A stretch of 64,000 nt of DNA from Neptunicoccus sediminis (lineage in GTDB: Bacteria; Pseudomonadota; Alphaproteobacteria; Rhodobacterales; Rhodobacteraceae). The notes under the pieces are model-generated. The model was not told where the DNA came from and searched no databases. It was given only the letters and a program-made list of their open reading frames with translations. The position numbers and the translations under genes were made by a program. The DNA lies in contig NZ_MDVX01000011.1 in assembly GCF_001719615.1 (NCBI RefSeq), positions 186,001 to 250,000 of the forward strand. Reading direction: 5' to 3'. Shown here one piece after another: positions 53,302 through 63,722 of the stretch. Positions within the stretch are counted from its first letter, which is position 1, and the number at the start of each line of letters is the position of its first letter.

Positions 53302-54822
53302 TTATTTCCAGCGCATTGTGGTGAAGCGCAGAACCTCGTCCGGTGTCGGTGTGTAGTCGATCTCTTTGGTGTACACATAGTTCGTGTTGTAAGAGAACAT
53401 CGGCACCCAGTAAGCCTCATCCGCAATTTTCTTCAGAGCTTTGGAATAGTTTTCCTTACGCACGTCAGGGTCGGTCGCGCTGTCGGCCACGTTCAGCCAG
53501 TCGCGAATTTCCTCGTCGCGGGCATCATCCAACGCGCCAAACTTGAAGAACTGGCTGGTGATCGCGGATGTGTCGTTGATGGAATATGAACCCCAAGTCT
53601 GGAAGGAGACCGGTGTGCCTTCTTTCATGCGCAATTCACGCAGGGCGGAATATTGCAGCATGTTGAAGTTGGTTTCGATGCCAACCGCATTCAGGAAAGA
53701 AGAGATCGCTTCGGCATAGTCGCGGTCGCGGTATGCGTAGAAATCGGTTGAGAACCCGTCCGGATATCCGGCTTCGGCCAGCAGGGCCTTGGCTTTTTCA
53801 GGGTCGTATTCATAGCTGGTCAGATCCTGTTCACAACCGAACTGGCTGGGGAAACAGGCGGAAGACACGACTTTACTTTTGCCTTTCAGCAGCGCACCAA
53901 CCAGTGCTTCGCGGTCGATGGCATGGGCCACGGCCTGACGTACTTTCAGCTTGGTGAACGGGTTGTCTTCCCCTGTACGGCCTGCTGCGTCCAATGTCAG
54001 ATAACCGATCCGCATTGTGCTTTCGTTGGCCACTGTAAACTGCTCCATAGTAGAGAGTTTTTCAGCTTGGTCCGCTGGTGTTTGCCAGATCAGATCGAGA
54101 GAGCCCGAGAAGAGTTCCGCAATCTGTGTGTTTACATCAGGGATCGTACGGATGTCGACTTTGGCGATTTCCGGCTGACCTTTCGGGCTGTCATGATAGT
54201 TCTCGTTTTTCTCCAGAACAAAGTGGGAGCCGGGCACAACCTTGCTCACTTTATAAGGGCCGGTGCCAACAGGTTCGAGACCCATACCGGACGGGCCGAC
54301 CTTGGCGTAATATTCGTTCGGGTACATGGACACAGGACCGGAAAGGAATTCAATCGCTGCCGGAAATGCCTCTTTCAGGTGGATACGCACAGTGTAATCG
54401 TCGATTTTCTCGGCAGATTTCATCCAGTTTACGTTGCGCTGTGTTTTCACGCCGTTGGCTTCGTCGGCAACGAAGTTGACAGTGTAAACAACGTCATCCG
54501 CATTGAACGGTTCGCCGTTATGGAACGTCACGCCCTCGCGCAGTTTGAATTCCAGCGTGGTGTCGTCGATCCACTCCCAGGATGTTGCGAGGTTGCCTTT
54601 ATACTCGTTCGTGGCCGGATCACGGTAGATCAGACCGTCCCAGATTGCCCGTTGCAGAACAACGCCCTCACGGGAGGAGTTAAAGTAGCTGTCTACGTTT
54701 TCCAGCTCTTTAGTGAAGGCTGCGTTCAATACGCCGTCTGCTTTATTTGCGTGAACCGCGCCAGCAGCGATCATCGCAGCGGCAGCCGCGGCCATGCCCA
54801 GTGCTTTACCTTTGAAAGTCAT
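53302..54822 (-). CDS. Peptide ABC transporter substrate-binding protein (SBP family 5)
   Basis: 506-residue periplasmic binding protein with a signal peptide (FKGKALGMAAAAAAMIAAGA, cut after VHA). Family-5 signatures include LATSWEWIDDTTLEFKLREG, TFHNGEPFNADDVVYT and GTGPYKVSKVVPGSHFVL. It captures a peptide or peptide-like ligand for the downstream permeases. The operon order, binding protein-B-C-D-F-ggt-M20, suggests gamma-glutamyl peptides such as glutathione. It is divergent from the IclR gene. Confidence 0.92.
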   Translation of the reverse strand: MTFKGKALGMAAAAAAMIAAGAVHANKADGVLNAAFTKELENVDSYFNSSREGVVLQRAIWDGLIYRDPATNEYKGNLATSWEWIDDTTLEFKLREGVTFHNGEPFNADDVVYTVNFVADEANGVKTQRNVNWMKSAEKIDDYTVRIHLKEAFPAAIEFLSGPVSMYPNEYYAKVGPSGMGLEPVGTGPYKVSKVVPGSHFVLEKNENYHDSPKGQPEIAKVDIRTIPDVNTQIAELFSGSLDLIWQTPADQAEKLSTMEQFTVANESTMRIGYLTLDAAGRTGEDNPFTKLKVRQAVAHAIDREALVGALLKGKSKVVSSACFPSQFGCEQDLTSYEYDPEKAKALLAEAGYPDGFSTDFYAYRDRDYAEAISSFLNAVGIETNFNMLQYSALRELRMKEGTPVSFQTWGSYSINDTSAITSQFFKFGALDDARDEEIRDWLNVADSATDPDVRKENYSKALKKIADEAYWVPMFSYNTNYVYTKEIDYTPTPDEVLRFTTMRWK

Positions 54823-54869
54823 ATTGTTTCCCTTGTTGACCTGCCGGGTGCCCCCAGCTTCGTTGTTGC

Positions 54870-54888
54870 CATATTATATTGTAATATG
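54870..54888. promoter_or_regulatory. Palindrome in the SBP-IclR divergent region
   Basis: CATATTA (54870-54876) and TAATATG (54882-54888) form a perfect inverted repeat with a 5-base spacer, in the AT-rich gap between the peptide-binding protein gene and iclR. It lies 48 bases upstream of the transporter start and is a candidate operator for the adjacent IclR regulator. Confidence 0.4.
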
Positions 54889-55011
54889 TAGCATCGAATT
54901 GTAATTAAACGTATCAATGGGGTTAACGAGTCGTCAAGAATAAAACATTTCCATGTGAACTGTTTCTTGTAGATAACAACCAGACGTTCCGACCTGGGAG
55001 GGGTGACGACG

Positions 55012-55797
55012 GTGAATATTGAAAATAAGCCAAAGCAGAACACGCTGTTTGTGGCCTCTCTTGCCAAAGGGTTGGCCCTTATGAAAGCCTTTGACGAGAA
55101 CCATACAGAGATGTCGCTGCCCGAATTGGCGGAACGTACCGGATTGGAAAAAAGCGCGGTGCAGCGGTTGGCCAACACGCTTCATCTTGAAGGGATGCTT
55201 GACAAAGACCCCCACACGCGGCGGTTTCGCCCGTCCCATGCGTTTCTTAATCTGGCCTATTCCTACCTGTGGTCTGACCCGCTGATCCCGGTCGCCATGC
55301 CCAAACTGATTGACCTGTCGCAAGAATTGGGGGAAACCATAAATCTTGCTGAAATGTCCGGCGAACACATCATCTACGTCAGTCGGCTGCCCTGTAAACG
55401 CACCTATTTCGCGGCCACGGTGATCGGCCGCCGGCTTCCGGCGCTTAGCACGTCTTCGGGGCGGGCGATGCTTGGCACCCATAAAGAGGAGGTGCGCAGC
55501 CGCGCTGTCTCGGACTGGACCCTGCGCCGCCTTACGCCAAGCACAACGCTGGACCGTGCGGATATCGCCCGCAGTGTGGAAAAAGCCCGCGTGGATGGTT
55601 TTGCAATCTCGCGCAACCAGATGATATTGAACGAGATTGGCGTCGCCGCCCCGATTTGCGGACCCTCGGGCGAAGCCTATGCCGCAATCCAATGCTCGGT
55701 CTCTTCGTTTCAGTGGACGGAAGACGAGGTCAAAAAGAAGATAGTCCCGCTATTGCTTGATACTGCAAATGCGATGGGGCCAGCCCTTCGCCACTGA
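55012..55797 (+). CDS. IclR-family transcriptional regulator
   Basis: 261 residues from GTG 55012, which has GGGAGG about eight bases upstream; GTG 55003 lies inside that ribosome site and is unlikely. The N-terminal winged helix is ASLAKGLALMKAFDENHTEM and AERTGLEKSAVQRLANTLHL; the IclR effector domain follows (ETINLAEMSGEHIIYVSRLP, LSTSSGRAMLGTH, VDGFAISRNQM). It is divergent from the peptide transporter/GGT operon and probably controls it. The effector is unknown. Confidence 0.9.
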   Translation: MNIENKPKQNTLFVASLAKGLALMKAFDENHTEMSLPELAERTGLEKSAVQRLANTLHLEGMLDKDPHTRRFRPSHAFLNLAYSYLWSDPLIPVAMPKLIDLSQELGETINLAEMSGEHIIYVSRLPCKRTYFAATVIGRRLPALSTSSGRAMLGTHKEEVRSRAVSDWTLRRLTPSTTLDRADIARSVEKARVDGFAISRNQMILNEIGVAAPICGPSGEAYAAIQCSVSSFQWTEDEVKKKIVPLLLDTANAMGPALRH

Positions 55798-55892
55798 AAT
55801 TTAAGGTTTTCGTTGGACTCCACCGCCATTCGCGGTAGCCTTCCGCATGCGTTTAGTATTTCTGTAAAAAAAATTTTCGGAATGTGGGAGAA

Positions 55893-56966
55893 ATGGCCAA
55901 AGTTACGATCCATGTCGGATCTCATAAAACGGGAACGACCCTCTTGCAGTCCGTGCTTGCGAACAACCGCGCAGCACTGGAGGAGCGAGGCGTCTATTAT
56001 CCCGAAACCTACCGTTTTATGGGCGACAAGCGCAGCACGGCGATCAGCACCAACGCCCAATTCGAGGTGCCAAAGGCGCTTGGGGTTTACGGCACGCAAG
56101 AGCGGGAGGATCTGGCCCGCTTCCGTGCGCATCTGTTGGAAGTTGCTCCAAACTATTCCCAAATCATCCTGAGCGCGGAAACCTTTTACCGGATGCTGCC
56201 AAGTAAGGCGAACCTGAACGCAAAGGAGGCGGAAATCGCTGCAAACACCCGTGGTTTGCGCTCTGTCGTGTTTGAGCGTCTAGCGGAATTTCTTGACGGT
56301 TTTGATGCGGAAATTCTGGTGTATTTCCGGCGCCCTGACAGTTTTGCGGAGTCTATGTATACCGAAGGGATTGTGAACGGAAAATCCACCCGCAGCTTTG
56401 ACGAATTTCAGAATTTCCAGAAATTTCGCTTTGACTACGGGGCGCAGATCGCAACCTTCAAACAGTTTTTTCCGGTTCGATCATATGTGTATGAGGATAA
56501 ATCGCAGGGCGGTTTGATCGACAATATGTTTGCGGATCTGGGAATTGGTCCGGTGTTCGCACAAGATACCGCGATGGCGCGGCGCTCTGTGCCCAAACCG
56601 GCGGCGTTGTGGTTGCGGCGCTGCAAACTGGCCCCGAAGATCACCAAACGCGGATTTAACCAGCGTAAGTTGTTCGCCTATCTGCCGGAGCACCGCGGCT
56701 ATTTCGGAGGCGAGGAACGATACGGCTTCTGGCCCAGTATCGCAGAGCGGGATGCGTTCACCGCCAAGGCGCTACGCAACGCGCCTGCGCTGTCGTTTCC
56801 CCCGGCACCGCGCGATCTACCGCAACAATGTGAGTGGTCTCAGAAAGATCACAAGACCGCCGAAGCCGCCTTCCGCGAATGGCGCGCACAGCAGCGGGAC
56901 TGGATCAAGGATCGACGGAAAAACCGGATCAAACCCTTTATGATCGAGCAGGGTCCTTTGGACTGA
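55893..56966 (+). CDS. Sulfotransferase-like protein
   Basis: 357 residues with a PAPS-binding fold of the sulfotransferase superfamily: the 5'-phosphosulfate loop is VGSHKTGTTLLQSVLAN at the N-terminus, and the 3'-phosphate contact is EILVYFRRPDSFAESMY about residue 155. The acceptor is unknown; bacterial relatives sulfate carbohydrates, polysaccharides or small molecules. The C-terminal 100 residues are basic and poorly conserved. ATG 55893 follows GGGAG closely. It stands alone between two catabolic operons and converges on the fructokinase gene with a six-base gap. Confidence 0.75.
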   Translation: MAKVTIHVGSHKTGTTLLQSVLANNRAALEERGVYYPETYRFMGDKRSTAISTNAQFEVPKALGVYGTQEREDLARFRAHLLEVAPNYSQIILSAETFYRMLPSKANLNAKEAEIAANTRGLRSVVFERLAEFLDGFDAEILVYFRRPDSFAESMYTEGIVNGKSTRSFDEFQNFQKFRFDYGAQIATFKQFFPVRSYVYEDKSQGGLIDNMFADLGIGPVFAQDTAMARRSVPKPAALWLRRCKLAPKITKRGFNQRKLFAYLPEHRGYFGGEERYGFWPSIAERDAFTAKALRNAPALSFPPAPRDLPQQCEWSQKDHKTAEAAFREWRAQQRDWIKDRRKNRIKPFMIEQGPLD

Positions 56967-56972
56967 TTGCAG

Positions 56973-57899
56973 CTAAAGCTCGGTTTTCCACGGGGCATCT
57001 GCACCGGCGCGGGACACGACGATACCCGCTACATGTGCGCCAAGCGACAGTGCCTCTTTCAACTGCTGTTCGCTCAGCGATGTAATCGCCTTTTTGGTTA
57101 ACGCACCCGCGCCTGCCAATGATGCCAGCACACCGGCGTTGAAGCTGTCTCCGGCGCCGACGGTGTCCACAACTTCGACATTCTGCGCCGGAACGCTGAC
57201 CTGCGTGCCGCGCGCATGAAAGCCTGTTGCCCCGTCACGACCTTTCGTCAGAATCACCAATTGCGGCCCCTCTGCCAAAAGCGTTGCGGCTTTTTCCTCA
57301 GCGGGTTGTGGGCCTGCGATAAGCCAGTCCAAATCCTCGTCAGAGATTTTGACAATATCCGCCAACGCGATCATCTGCTTTAATCGCGCACGGTAAGCAG
57401 GCGCATCAGTTATGAAATTCACCCTGATGTTGGGATCAATCATCACCACGCGCCCGTTCCCTTGGGTCGTTAGGAGCGTCTCATAGGTTTGTGCACAGGG
57501 CATAGAGGCAAGGCTGATCCCGCCAAAGAACAATGCGTCGATTATGTCGGGCAATTGCGGCAGGTCTTGGGGGACGATCATCCGGCCAGCGGAATTTTCG
57601 TCAAAGAAATCATACTTCGCCTGACCGTCTTGCAATTGCACAAAGGCCAGCGTTGTCGGGCGGCCCGAGACGATGGCGTGCTCGGCGTTCACCTTGCTTT
57701 GTGCCAACGCACGCTGTAATTCCGCGCCGAAAAAATCCGAGGACAAGCCGGACAAGAAGCCAACATCAACACCAAGACGCCCCAAGGCAATGGCGGTGTT
57801 AAACACTGCGCCCCCTGTGTGGGGCACAAATCCCTGCCGTCCCTTGGCCGTTGGTTCGGGGATCATGTCAATCAGTGCTTCGCCGCAACACAGGATCAT
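56973..57899 (-). CDS. PfkB-family fructokinase
   Basis: 308-residue ribokinase-fold sugar kinase. The N-terminal substrate region includes GEALIDMIP and HTGGAVFNTAIALGRLG; the ATP/anion-hole signature is VDTVGAGDSFNAGVLASL near residue 250, with the catalytic Asp. It phosphorylates fructose made by the mannitol dehydrogenase, whose gene end overlaps its start by four bases. Fructose is inferred from that linkage; PfkB members also act on other sugars. Confidence 0.88.
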   Translation of the reverse strand: MILCCGEALIDMIPEPTAKGRQGFVPHTGGAVFNTAIALGRLGVDVGFLSGLSSDFFGAELQRALAQSKVNAEHAIVSGRPTTLAFVQLQDGQAKYDFFDENSAGRMIVPQDLPQLPDIIDALFFGGISLASMPCAQTYETLLTTQGNGRVVMIDPNIRVNFITDAPAYRARLKQMIALADIVKISDEDLDWLIAGPQPAEEKAATLLAEGPQLVILTKGRDGATGFHARGTQVSVPAQNVEVVDTVGAGDSFNAGVLASLAGAGALTKKAITSLSEQQLKEALSLGAHVAGIVVSRAGADAPWKTEL

Positions 57900-59374
57900 G
57901 AGGACAGATACTCTTGCAGGGTGTTTTCCAGACCCTTTGTCTCAACCCTCTCAAGCCATTTACAGAATGACGCTGCAAAGCGCGGGTTATTCCCGAGATT
58001 GCCGTAGTATCGGGTCATCTCCAGCCAGCGTTGCGGCCGGTTCGATGCCTCTTGTGCGGCTTGTATCAGGTCATCCCAATGAGGATCGTTCGGCGCTATG
58101 GTGCTACCGTCCTCGCGCTGGCCCTGACAATACCGCGCCCAGATCGCACTGACGAGCGCGAGGCCCTCTACCGGTGCGCCGTTGTCCAACCCGTCACGGA
58201 TGGAGGGAACGATAAAACCGGGTTGGCGGCTTGAACCGTCAAAGGCAACGCGGCGGGTGGTGTCGAAGATTTCGCTGTTGGAAAAACGTGCGGTAATCAG
58301 ATCCAGATAGGCCAGCGGCGTCATGTCCGGAACAGGGGCCACATGGGGCGCAATTTCCTCGGTCTCCACCTTGCGCATCAGGCCATGCAGCAGCGGGTGG
58401 GCCATCGTCTCGGCTATGGTTTCCAGCCCGATCAGATCACCCGCTGCGGCGATGATTTGATGTCCGCCGTTCAACATGCGGATTTTCATCGACTCGTAAA
58501 TCTCCACATCGCCGGTCAGAACCGCGCCAGCGGCTTCCCAACTAGGGCGGCCGGCGCAAAAGTCGTCTTCAATGACCCACTGGCGGAAATTCTCGTGGGT
58601 GACGGGGGCGTTATCGGCAATTCCGAAAGCAGCGGCGAGGGAGATTTCCTTGGGTCCGGTGGCCGGAACGATGCAATCCACCATGGAATTTGGGAAGCTG
58701 CAATTCTCTTCGATCCAACTGGCAAGGTCAGGGTCGGAGAGGCGCGCAAGCGATGTGACCGTCTGGCGCAATACCGCGCCGTTGCCTTGCAGGTTATCAC
58801 AGCTCATGCAGGTGAAAGGTCCGATACCGGAGTCGCGCCGTTGCTTTAGTGCAGCAATCATCGCGCCAAATGCCGTGCGCGGTAGGTCGGGGTGGGCAGC
58901 ATCATGGCGGATGTCGGGATGGGCGGCATCAAACCCGCCGGTGGCCGCATCTATGTAATAGCCGCCTTCGGTCACAGTCAGCGAAACAACGCGGATCTGG
59001 GGCTTCGTCATAAACGTAATCAGCGCCGTGTTCGCGGGCTCAACCGGCAGATAGTCGATCATCGAACCGCAGACTTCGGCAGAGGTGCCAGAGGGATCGA
59101 GCGTTATCAGTGTTGTCAGACAGTCCTGCGCCAGCAGTTTTTCCCGTTGCAGCCCGTCGGAGGGACGTACGCCTGCGCCGACGATGGCCCAATCGTGATT
59201 TTTGCCCGCGTCAAACAGCCGGTGGGTGTACCAAGCCTGATGGGCGCGGTGAAAATTGCCCAGCCCGATATGAACGATCCCCGCCGTCAGCGCAGACCGG
59301 TCATAGCGGGGCGTGCGGATGTCACCGGCCAACTGGCCAAGTGATCCATCTGACAGGGGTACAAGCGGTGTCAT
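57896..59374 (-). CDS. mtlK: Mannitol 2-dehydrogenase
   Basis: 492-residue long-chain polyol dehydrogenase, oxidising D-mannitol to fructose with NAD. Family marks are IVHIGLGNFHRAHQAWYTH (nucleotide-binding start, about residue 33), TEGGYYID, SCDNLQGNGAVLR, NSMVDCIVPATG and the catalytic Lys region YESMKIRMLNGGHQ. The start at MTPLVPLSDGS matches related Rhodobacter enzymes; in-frame readings to 59452 or 59662 run into the ATPase gene and lack ribosome sites. It feeds the downstream fructokinase. Confidence 0.93.
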   Translation of the reverse strand: MTPLVPLSDGSLGQLAGDIRTPRYDRSALTAGIVHIGLGNFHRAHQAWYTHRLFDAGKNHDWAIVGAGVRPSDGLQREKLLAQDCLTTLITLDPSGTSAEVCGSMIDYLPVEPANTALITFMTKPQIRVVSLTVTEGGYYIDAATGGFDAAHPDIRHDAAHPDLPRTAFGAMIAALKQRRDSGIGPFTCMSCDNLQGNGAVLRQTVTSLARLSDPDLASWIEENCSFPNSMVDCIVPATGPKEISLAAAFGIADNAPVTHENFRQWVIEDDFCAGRPSWEAAGAVLTGDVEIYESMKIRMLNGGHQIIAAAGDLIGLETIAETMAHPLLHGLMRKVETEEIAPHVAPVPDMTPLAYLDLITARFSNSEIFDTTRRVAFDGSSRQPGFIVPSIRDGLDNGAPVEGLALVSAIWARYCQGQREDGSTIAPNDPHWDDLIQAAQEASNRPQRWLEMTRYYGNLGNNPRFAASFCKWLERVETKGLENTLQEYLSS

Positions 59375-59456
59375 GGTCGATTGCCTTGTTGCGGCGGGGC
59401 CATCGGGCGCCGCCGAACCGCCAGAGCGGTCAGTCTCGTCTTGGAAGTCCATCGTG

Positions 59457-60461
59457 TCATTCCACGCGCAGGCCGCTGGCGTCAAAGCGGTGGATCTGGT
59501 CTTGCCGCGGGGTGAGGTGAATGGTGTCGCCGTGCCGGAAGCCCACTTCGCCGGTGGCCCGCACTGTAATGGTTTCGGCCAGTCCGGTGTCATGGATGTG
59601 GAAGAATGTGTCAGAACCCAGATGTTCGGCCACGGCCACTCTGCCCTGCCACTGCCCGCCACTGTCGGTCACGTCGATATGTTCGGGACGAATACCGATG
59701 CTATGGGCGTTGTGTTTGGCAGCTTCCGGTCCTTCGATCAGGTTCATTTTCGGAGACCCGATGAAACCTGCCACAAAGCTGTTGCGCGGTTTGTGGTAAA
59801 GCTCCAGCGGGCTGCCGACCTGCTCGATATGTCCGGCCCGCAGAACCACGATCTTGTCGGCCATTGTCATGGCTTCTACCTGATCGTGGGTCACGTAAAT
59901 CATGGTTGTTTCCAACCGTTTGTGCAGTTCGCTGATTTCCAGCCGCATGCCGACCCGCAGGGCCGCATCAAGGTTCGATAGGGGTTCGTCAAACAAAAAC
60001 GCCTCCGGTTCACGCACAATGGCCCGCCCGATTGCAACCCGCTGGCGCTGGCCACCGGACAGTTGGCCGGGACGCCGCTCCAGATAGTCGGTCAGGTTCA
60101 GCGCAGCCGCCGCCTGTTCGATGCGGCGGTCCTGTTCGGCCTTGTCAACACCGGCCATTCGCATGGGAAAGGCAATGTTCTTGCGCACGCTCATATGGGG
60201 ATAAAGCGCATAAGACTGGAAAACCATCGCCAGCCCGCGTTTGGCGGGGGGAACGTGGGTGGCATCCTCTCCGTCGATTTTCAACGTGCCCGAGCTCATG
60301 TCTTCCAGACCGGCGATCAACCGCAGCAGGGTGGATTTCCCGCAACCTGAGGGGCCGACAAAGACCGTGAACTCTCCGTCTTCAATCGTCAGATCAAGCG
60401 GCGGGATGACTTCGACATCTCCGAAGGTCTTGCTCACTTTTTCGAGAATAATCTGTCCCAT
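59457..60461 (-). CDS. smoK: Polyol ABC transporter ATPase (SmoK/UgpC type)
   Basis: 334-residue MalK/UgpC-type ATPase. Walker A is GPSGCGKST (about 36-44), signature [15 protein letters not shown], Walker [13 protein letters not shown] and H-loop [13 protein letters not shown], all canonical, followed by a TOBE regulatory domain. It would act as a homodimer, unlike GlpS/GlpT in the same window. Position after the permeases and before mannitol dehydrogenase supports mannitol/sorbitol uptake, as in the smo operon of Rhodobacter sphaeroides. Confidence 0.92.
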   Translation of the reverse strand: MGQIILEKVSKTFGDVEVIPPLDLTIEDGEFTVFVGPSGCGKSTLLRLIAGLEDMSSGTLKIDGEDATHVPPAKRGLAMVFQSYALYPHMSVRKNIAFPMRMAGVDKAEQDRRIEQAAAALNLTDYLERRPGQLSGGQRQRVAIGRAIVREPEAFLFDEPLSNLDAALRVGMRLEISELHKRLETTMIYVTHDQVEAMTMADKIVVLRAGHIEQVGSPLELYHKPRNSFVAGFIGSPKMNLIEGPEAAKHNAHSIGIRPEHIDVTDSGGQWQGRVAVAEHLGSDTFFHIHDTGLAETITVRATGEVGFRHGDTIHLTPRQDQIHRFDASGLRVE

Positions 60462-60472
60462 GTGTAACTTCC

Positions 60473-61303
60473 TTATTTAACCGCGCCGAAGGTCAGGCCA
60501 CGGACAAGCTGTTTCTGGCTGAACCAGCCGAGGATCAAAATCGGTGCAATCGCCATTGTCGAAGCTGCCGAGAGTTTGGCGTAGAACAAGCCTTCAGGGC
60601 TGGAGTAGCTGGCAATAAACGCGGTGAGCGGGGCCGCTTTGGCGGCGGTCAGGTTGAGGGTCCAGAAAGCCTCGTTCCATGCAAGGATGAAGTTCAACAG
60701 CAGGGTAGAGGCAATGCCCGGAACCGCCATCGGTGTCAGCACATAGAGGATTTCCGATTTCAGCGTCGCCCCGTCCATCCGCGCCGCTTCGAGGATCTCG
60801 CCCGGAATTTCGCGGAAGTAAGTGTAAAGCATCCAGACGATGATCGGCAGGTTGATCAGCATGATGACGATGGTCAGACCGATGCGGTTGTCCAGCAGGC
60901 CCAGTTTGATGAACATCAGGTAGATCGGGTAAAGCACGCCCACTGCCGGCAGCATCTTTGTGGACAACATCCACAACAGAATGTCTTTGGTGCGGCGCGA
61001 TGGAACGAAGGCCATCGACCACGCCGCAGGGATTGCAACGATCAGACCCAGAAGCGTAGAGCCGCCAGCGATGAAGATCGAATTCCACAGGAAGCGGGCA
61101 TAGTTGGAACGCTCCAACACCACTTCGTAATTTTCCAGCGTCCAGTCAAAAGCAAGGAAAACCGGAGGATCGGCAATCGCTGTCGCTTCGGTTTTGAAGC
61201 TGGTCAGGATTGTCCAGAGGATCGGGAAGAAGATCAGGAACCCGATGCTCCAAGCGGCGGCGGTATTGATGATCTTGCGTTGTGTTGTGACGCTGCGAGC
61301 CAT
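60473..61303 (-). CDS. smoG: Polyol ABC transporter permease (SmoG type)
   Basis: 276-residue MalG-like permease with six predicted helices. The EAA loop reads [20 protein letters not shown] about residues 165-185. GAGGAGGAAC precedes ATG 61303; a longer start at 61342 overlaps the previous permease and is rejected. It pairs with the SmoF-type permease and couples to SmoK. Confidence 0.92.
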   Translation of the reverse strand: MARSVTTQRKIINTAAAWSIGFLIFFPILWTILTSFKTEATAIADPPVFLAFDWTLENYEVVLERSNYARFLWNSIFIAGGSTLLGLIVAIPAAWSMAFVPSRRTKDILLWMLSTKMLPAVGVLYPIYLMFIKLGLLDNRIGLTIVIMLINLPIIVWMLYTYFREIPGEILEAARMDGATLKSEILYVLTPMAVPGIASTLLLNFILAWNEAFWTLNLTAAKAAPLTAFIASYSSPEGLFYAKLSAASTMAIAPILILGWFSQKQLVRGLTFGAVK

Positions 61304-61316
61304 GTTCAGTTCCTCC

Positions 61317-62183
61317 TCAGGCGTCCAGATTCTTGCCAACAATGCGCATCAGGAAGACGGCCATGATGTTTGCAAGGATGACGGCATAGATGCCACCGGC
61401 AGAGCCAAGACCGATGTTCTGGCTTTCCAGTACGCGTTGATAGATCAGATAGGTCAGTGTGCGGGTGCCGAAGCTGCCTTGGGTGGTCACAAAGATTTCG
61501 GCAAAGATCGACAGCAGGAAAATGGTCTGGATCAGCACAACGATCGTGATTGCCCGGGACAGGTGGGGCAGGGTGATATAGCCAAAGCGGGACAGGGGCG
61601 GGGCTCCGTCCATTTCGGCGGCTTCCAGTTGCTCGCTGTCAAGGGACTGGATCGCGGTCAGCAGGATCAGCGTTGCGAAGGGCAGCCACTGCCACGATAC
61701 GATCATCACGATAGAGCCGAGCGACGCCTGACTGAGCCACTCTACCGGCGTCAGTCCGAAGGCCTGCCACAGATGGGCAAACAACCCGTTCACCGGGTCC
61801 ATAAACATGTTCTTCCAGACCAATGCGCTTACCGTGGGCATCACAAAGAAGGGCGCAATGACAAGGATGCGGACAATACCCTGTCCCCACATCGGCTGGT
61901 CCAGCAGGATGGCAAGCAACACGCCGAAAACGACGGTGATGAACAGGACGCCCAGAACAATCACCAGTGTTGCTGTGACGGAGGGCCAGAAGGCGCTGGA
62001 GGTGACAAAGCGGATGTAGTTGTCAAAACCGACCCATCCGAGGTCTCCGCCCCGCATTGGCAGGTATTTCTTGAAAGAGAAAAACAACGTCATTGTCAGC
62101 GGGACCAGCATCCAGCCCAAAAGCAGGATCACTGCGGGGGCCATCATCATGCGGGCAGCGGATCGGGAATGTTGGGTCGCCAT
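61317..62183 (-). CDS. smoF: Polyol ABC transporter permease (SmoF type)
   Basis: 288-residue MalF-like permease with six predicted helices. Its EAA loop reads LEAAEMDGAPPLSRFGYITL about residues 190-210. GAGGAG lies at good spacing before the ATG. It forms the membrane channel with the SmoG-type permease 13 bases downstream. The gap before it holds a stable hairpin that follows the binding-protein gene. Confidence 0.92.
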   Translation of the reverse strand: MATQHSRSAARMMMAPAVILLLGWMLVPLTMTLFFSFKKYLPMRGGDLGWVGFDNYIRFVTSSAFWPSVTATLVIVLGVLFITVVFGVLLAILLDQPMWGQGIVRILVIAPFFVMPTVSALVWKNMFMDPVNGLFAHLWQAFGLTPVEWLSQASLGSIVMIVSWQWLPFATLILLTAIQSLDSEQLEAAEMDGAPPLSRFGYITLPHLSRAITIVVLIQTIFLLSIFAEIFVTTQGSFGTRTLTYLIYQRVLESQNIGLGSAGGIYAVILANIMAVFLMRIVGKNLDA

Positions 62184-62254
62184 GACATATCTCCTCGCGC
62201 AGAAAGGGGCGCGGCTGTTTGCACGGGATCCGTGCAGTTGTTCTTGTCTGTCAG

Positions 62255-62311
62255 GAAAGGATATAACACAGCCCGGGGCCCTGGTGTCCCGGGGATTGCC
62301 CCCGGGCTGTG
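62255..62311 (-). terminator. Attenuating hairpin after smoE
   Basis: A 12-base-pair stem CACAGCCCGGGG (62267-62278) and CCCCGGGCTGTG (62300-62311) with a 21-base loop that is itself GC-rich. On the minus strand it is followed by TTATATCCTTT. It lies eight bases past the binding-protein stop, within the operon, in the same place as the hairpins after uehA and the peptide-binding gene. Confidence 0.72.
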
Positions 62312-62318
62312 TGGAGGA

Positions 62319-63626
<1,308 letters not shown>

Positions 63627-63686
63627 CCCTAGTCCTCCCTTGGTGAATCAGATGCTGCGATCACCCTAGAGTAAATCTTATCGCGG

Positions 63687-63714
63687 TGTCAATTGTATTT
63701 TTACGCGCGTAAAA
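63687..63714 (-). promoter_or_regulatory. LacI-type operator and promoter box before smoE
   Basis: A perfect 16-base palindrome TTTTACGCGCGTAAAA lies at 63699-63714, with the central CG of LacI-family operators. On the minus strand it is directly upstream of a TTGACA box (63692-63687). It sits between the lacI-family gene and smoE, so the adjacent regulator is the likely binder. Confidence 0.75.
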
Positions 63715-63722
63715 TTATGCAC

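Noticed and set aside
59375-59662. N-terminal extension of mannitol dehydrogenase
   Set aside because: It reads through the end of the smoK-type gene in another frame; related enzymes start near MTPLVPLS.
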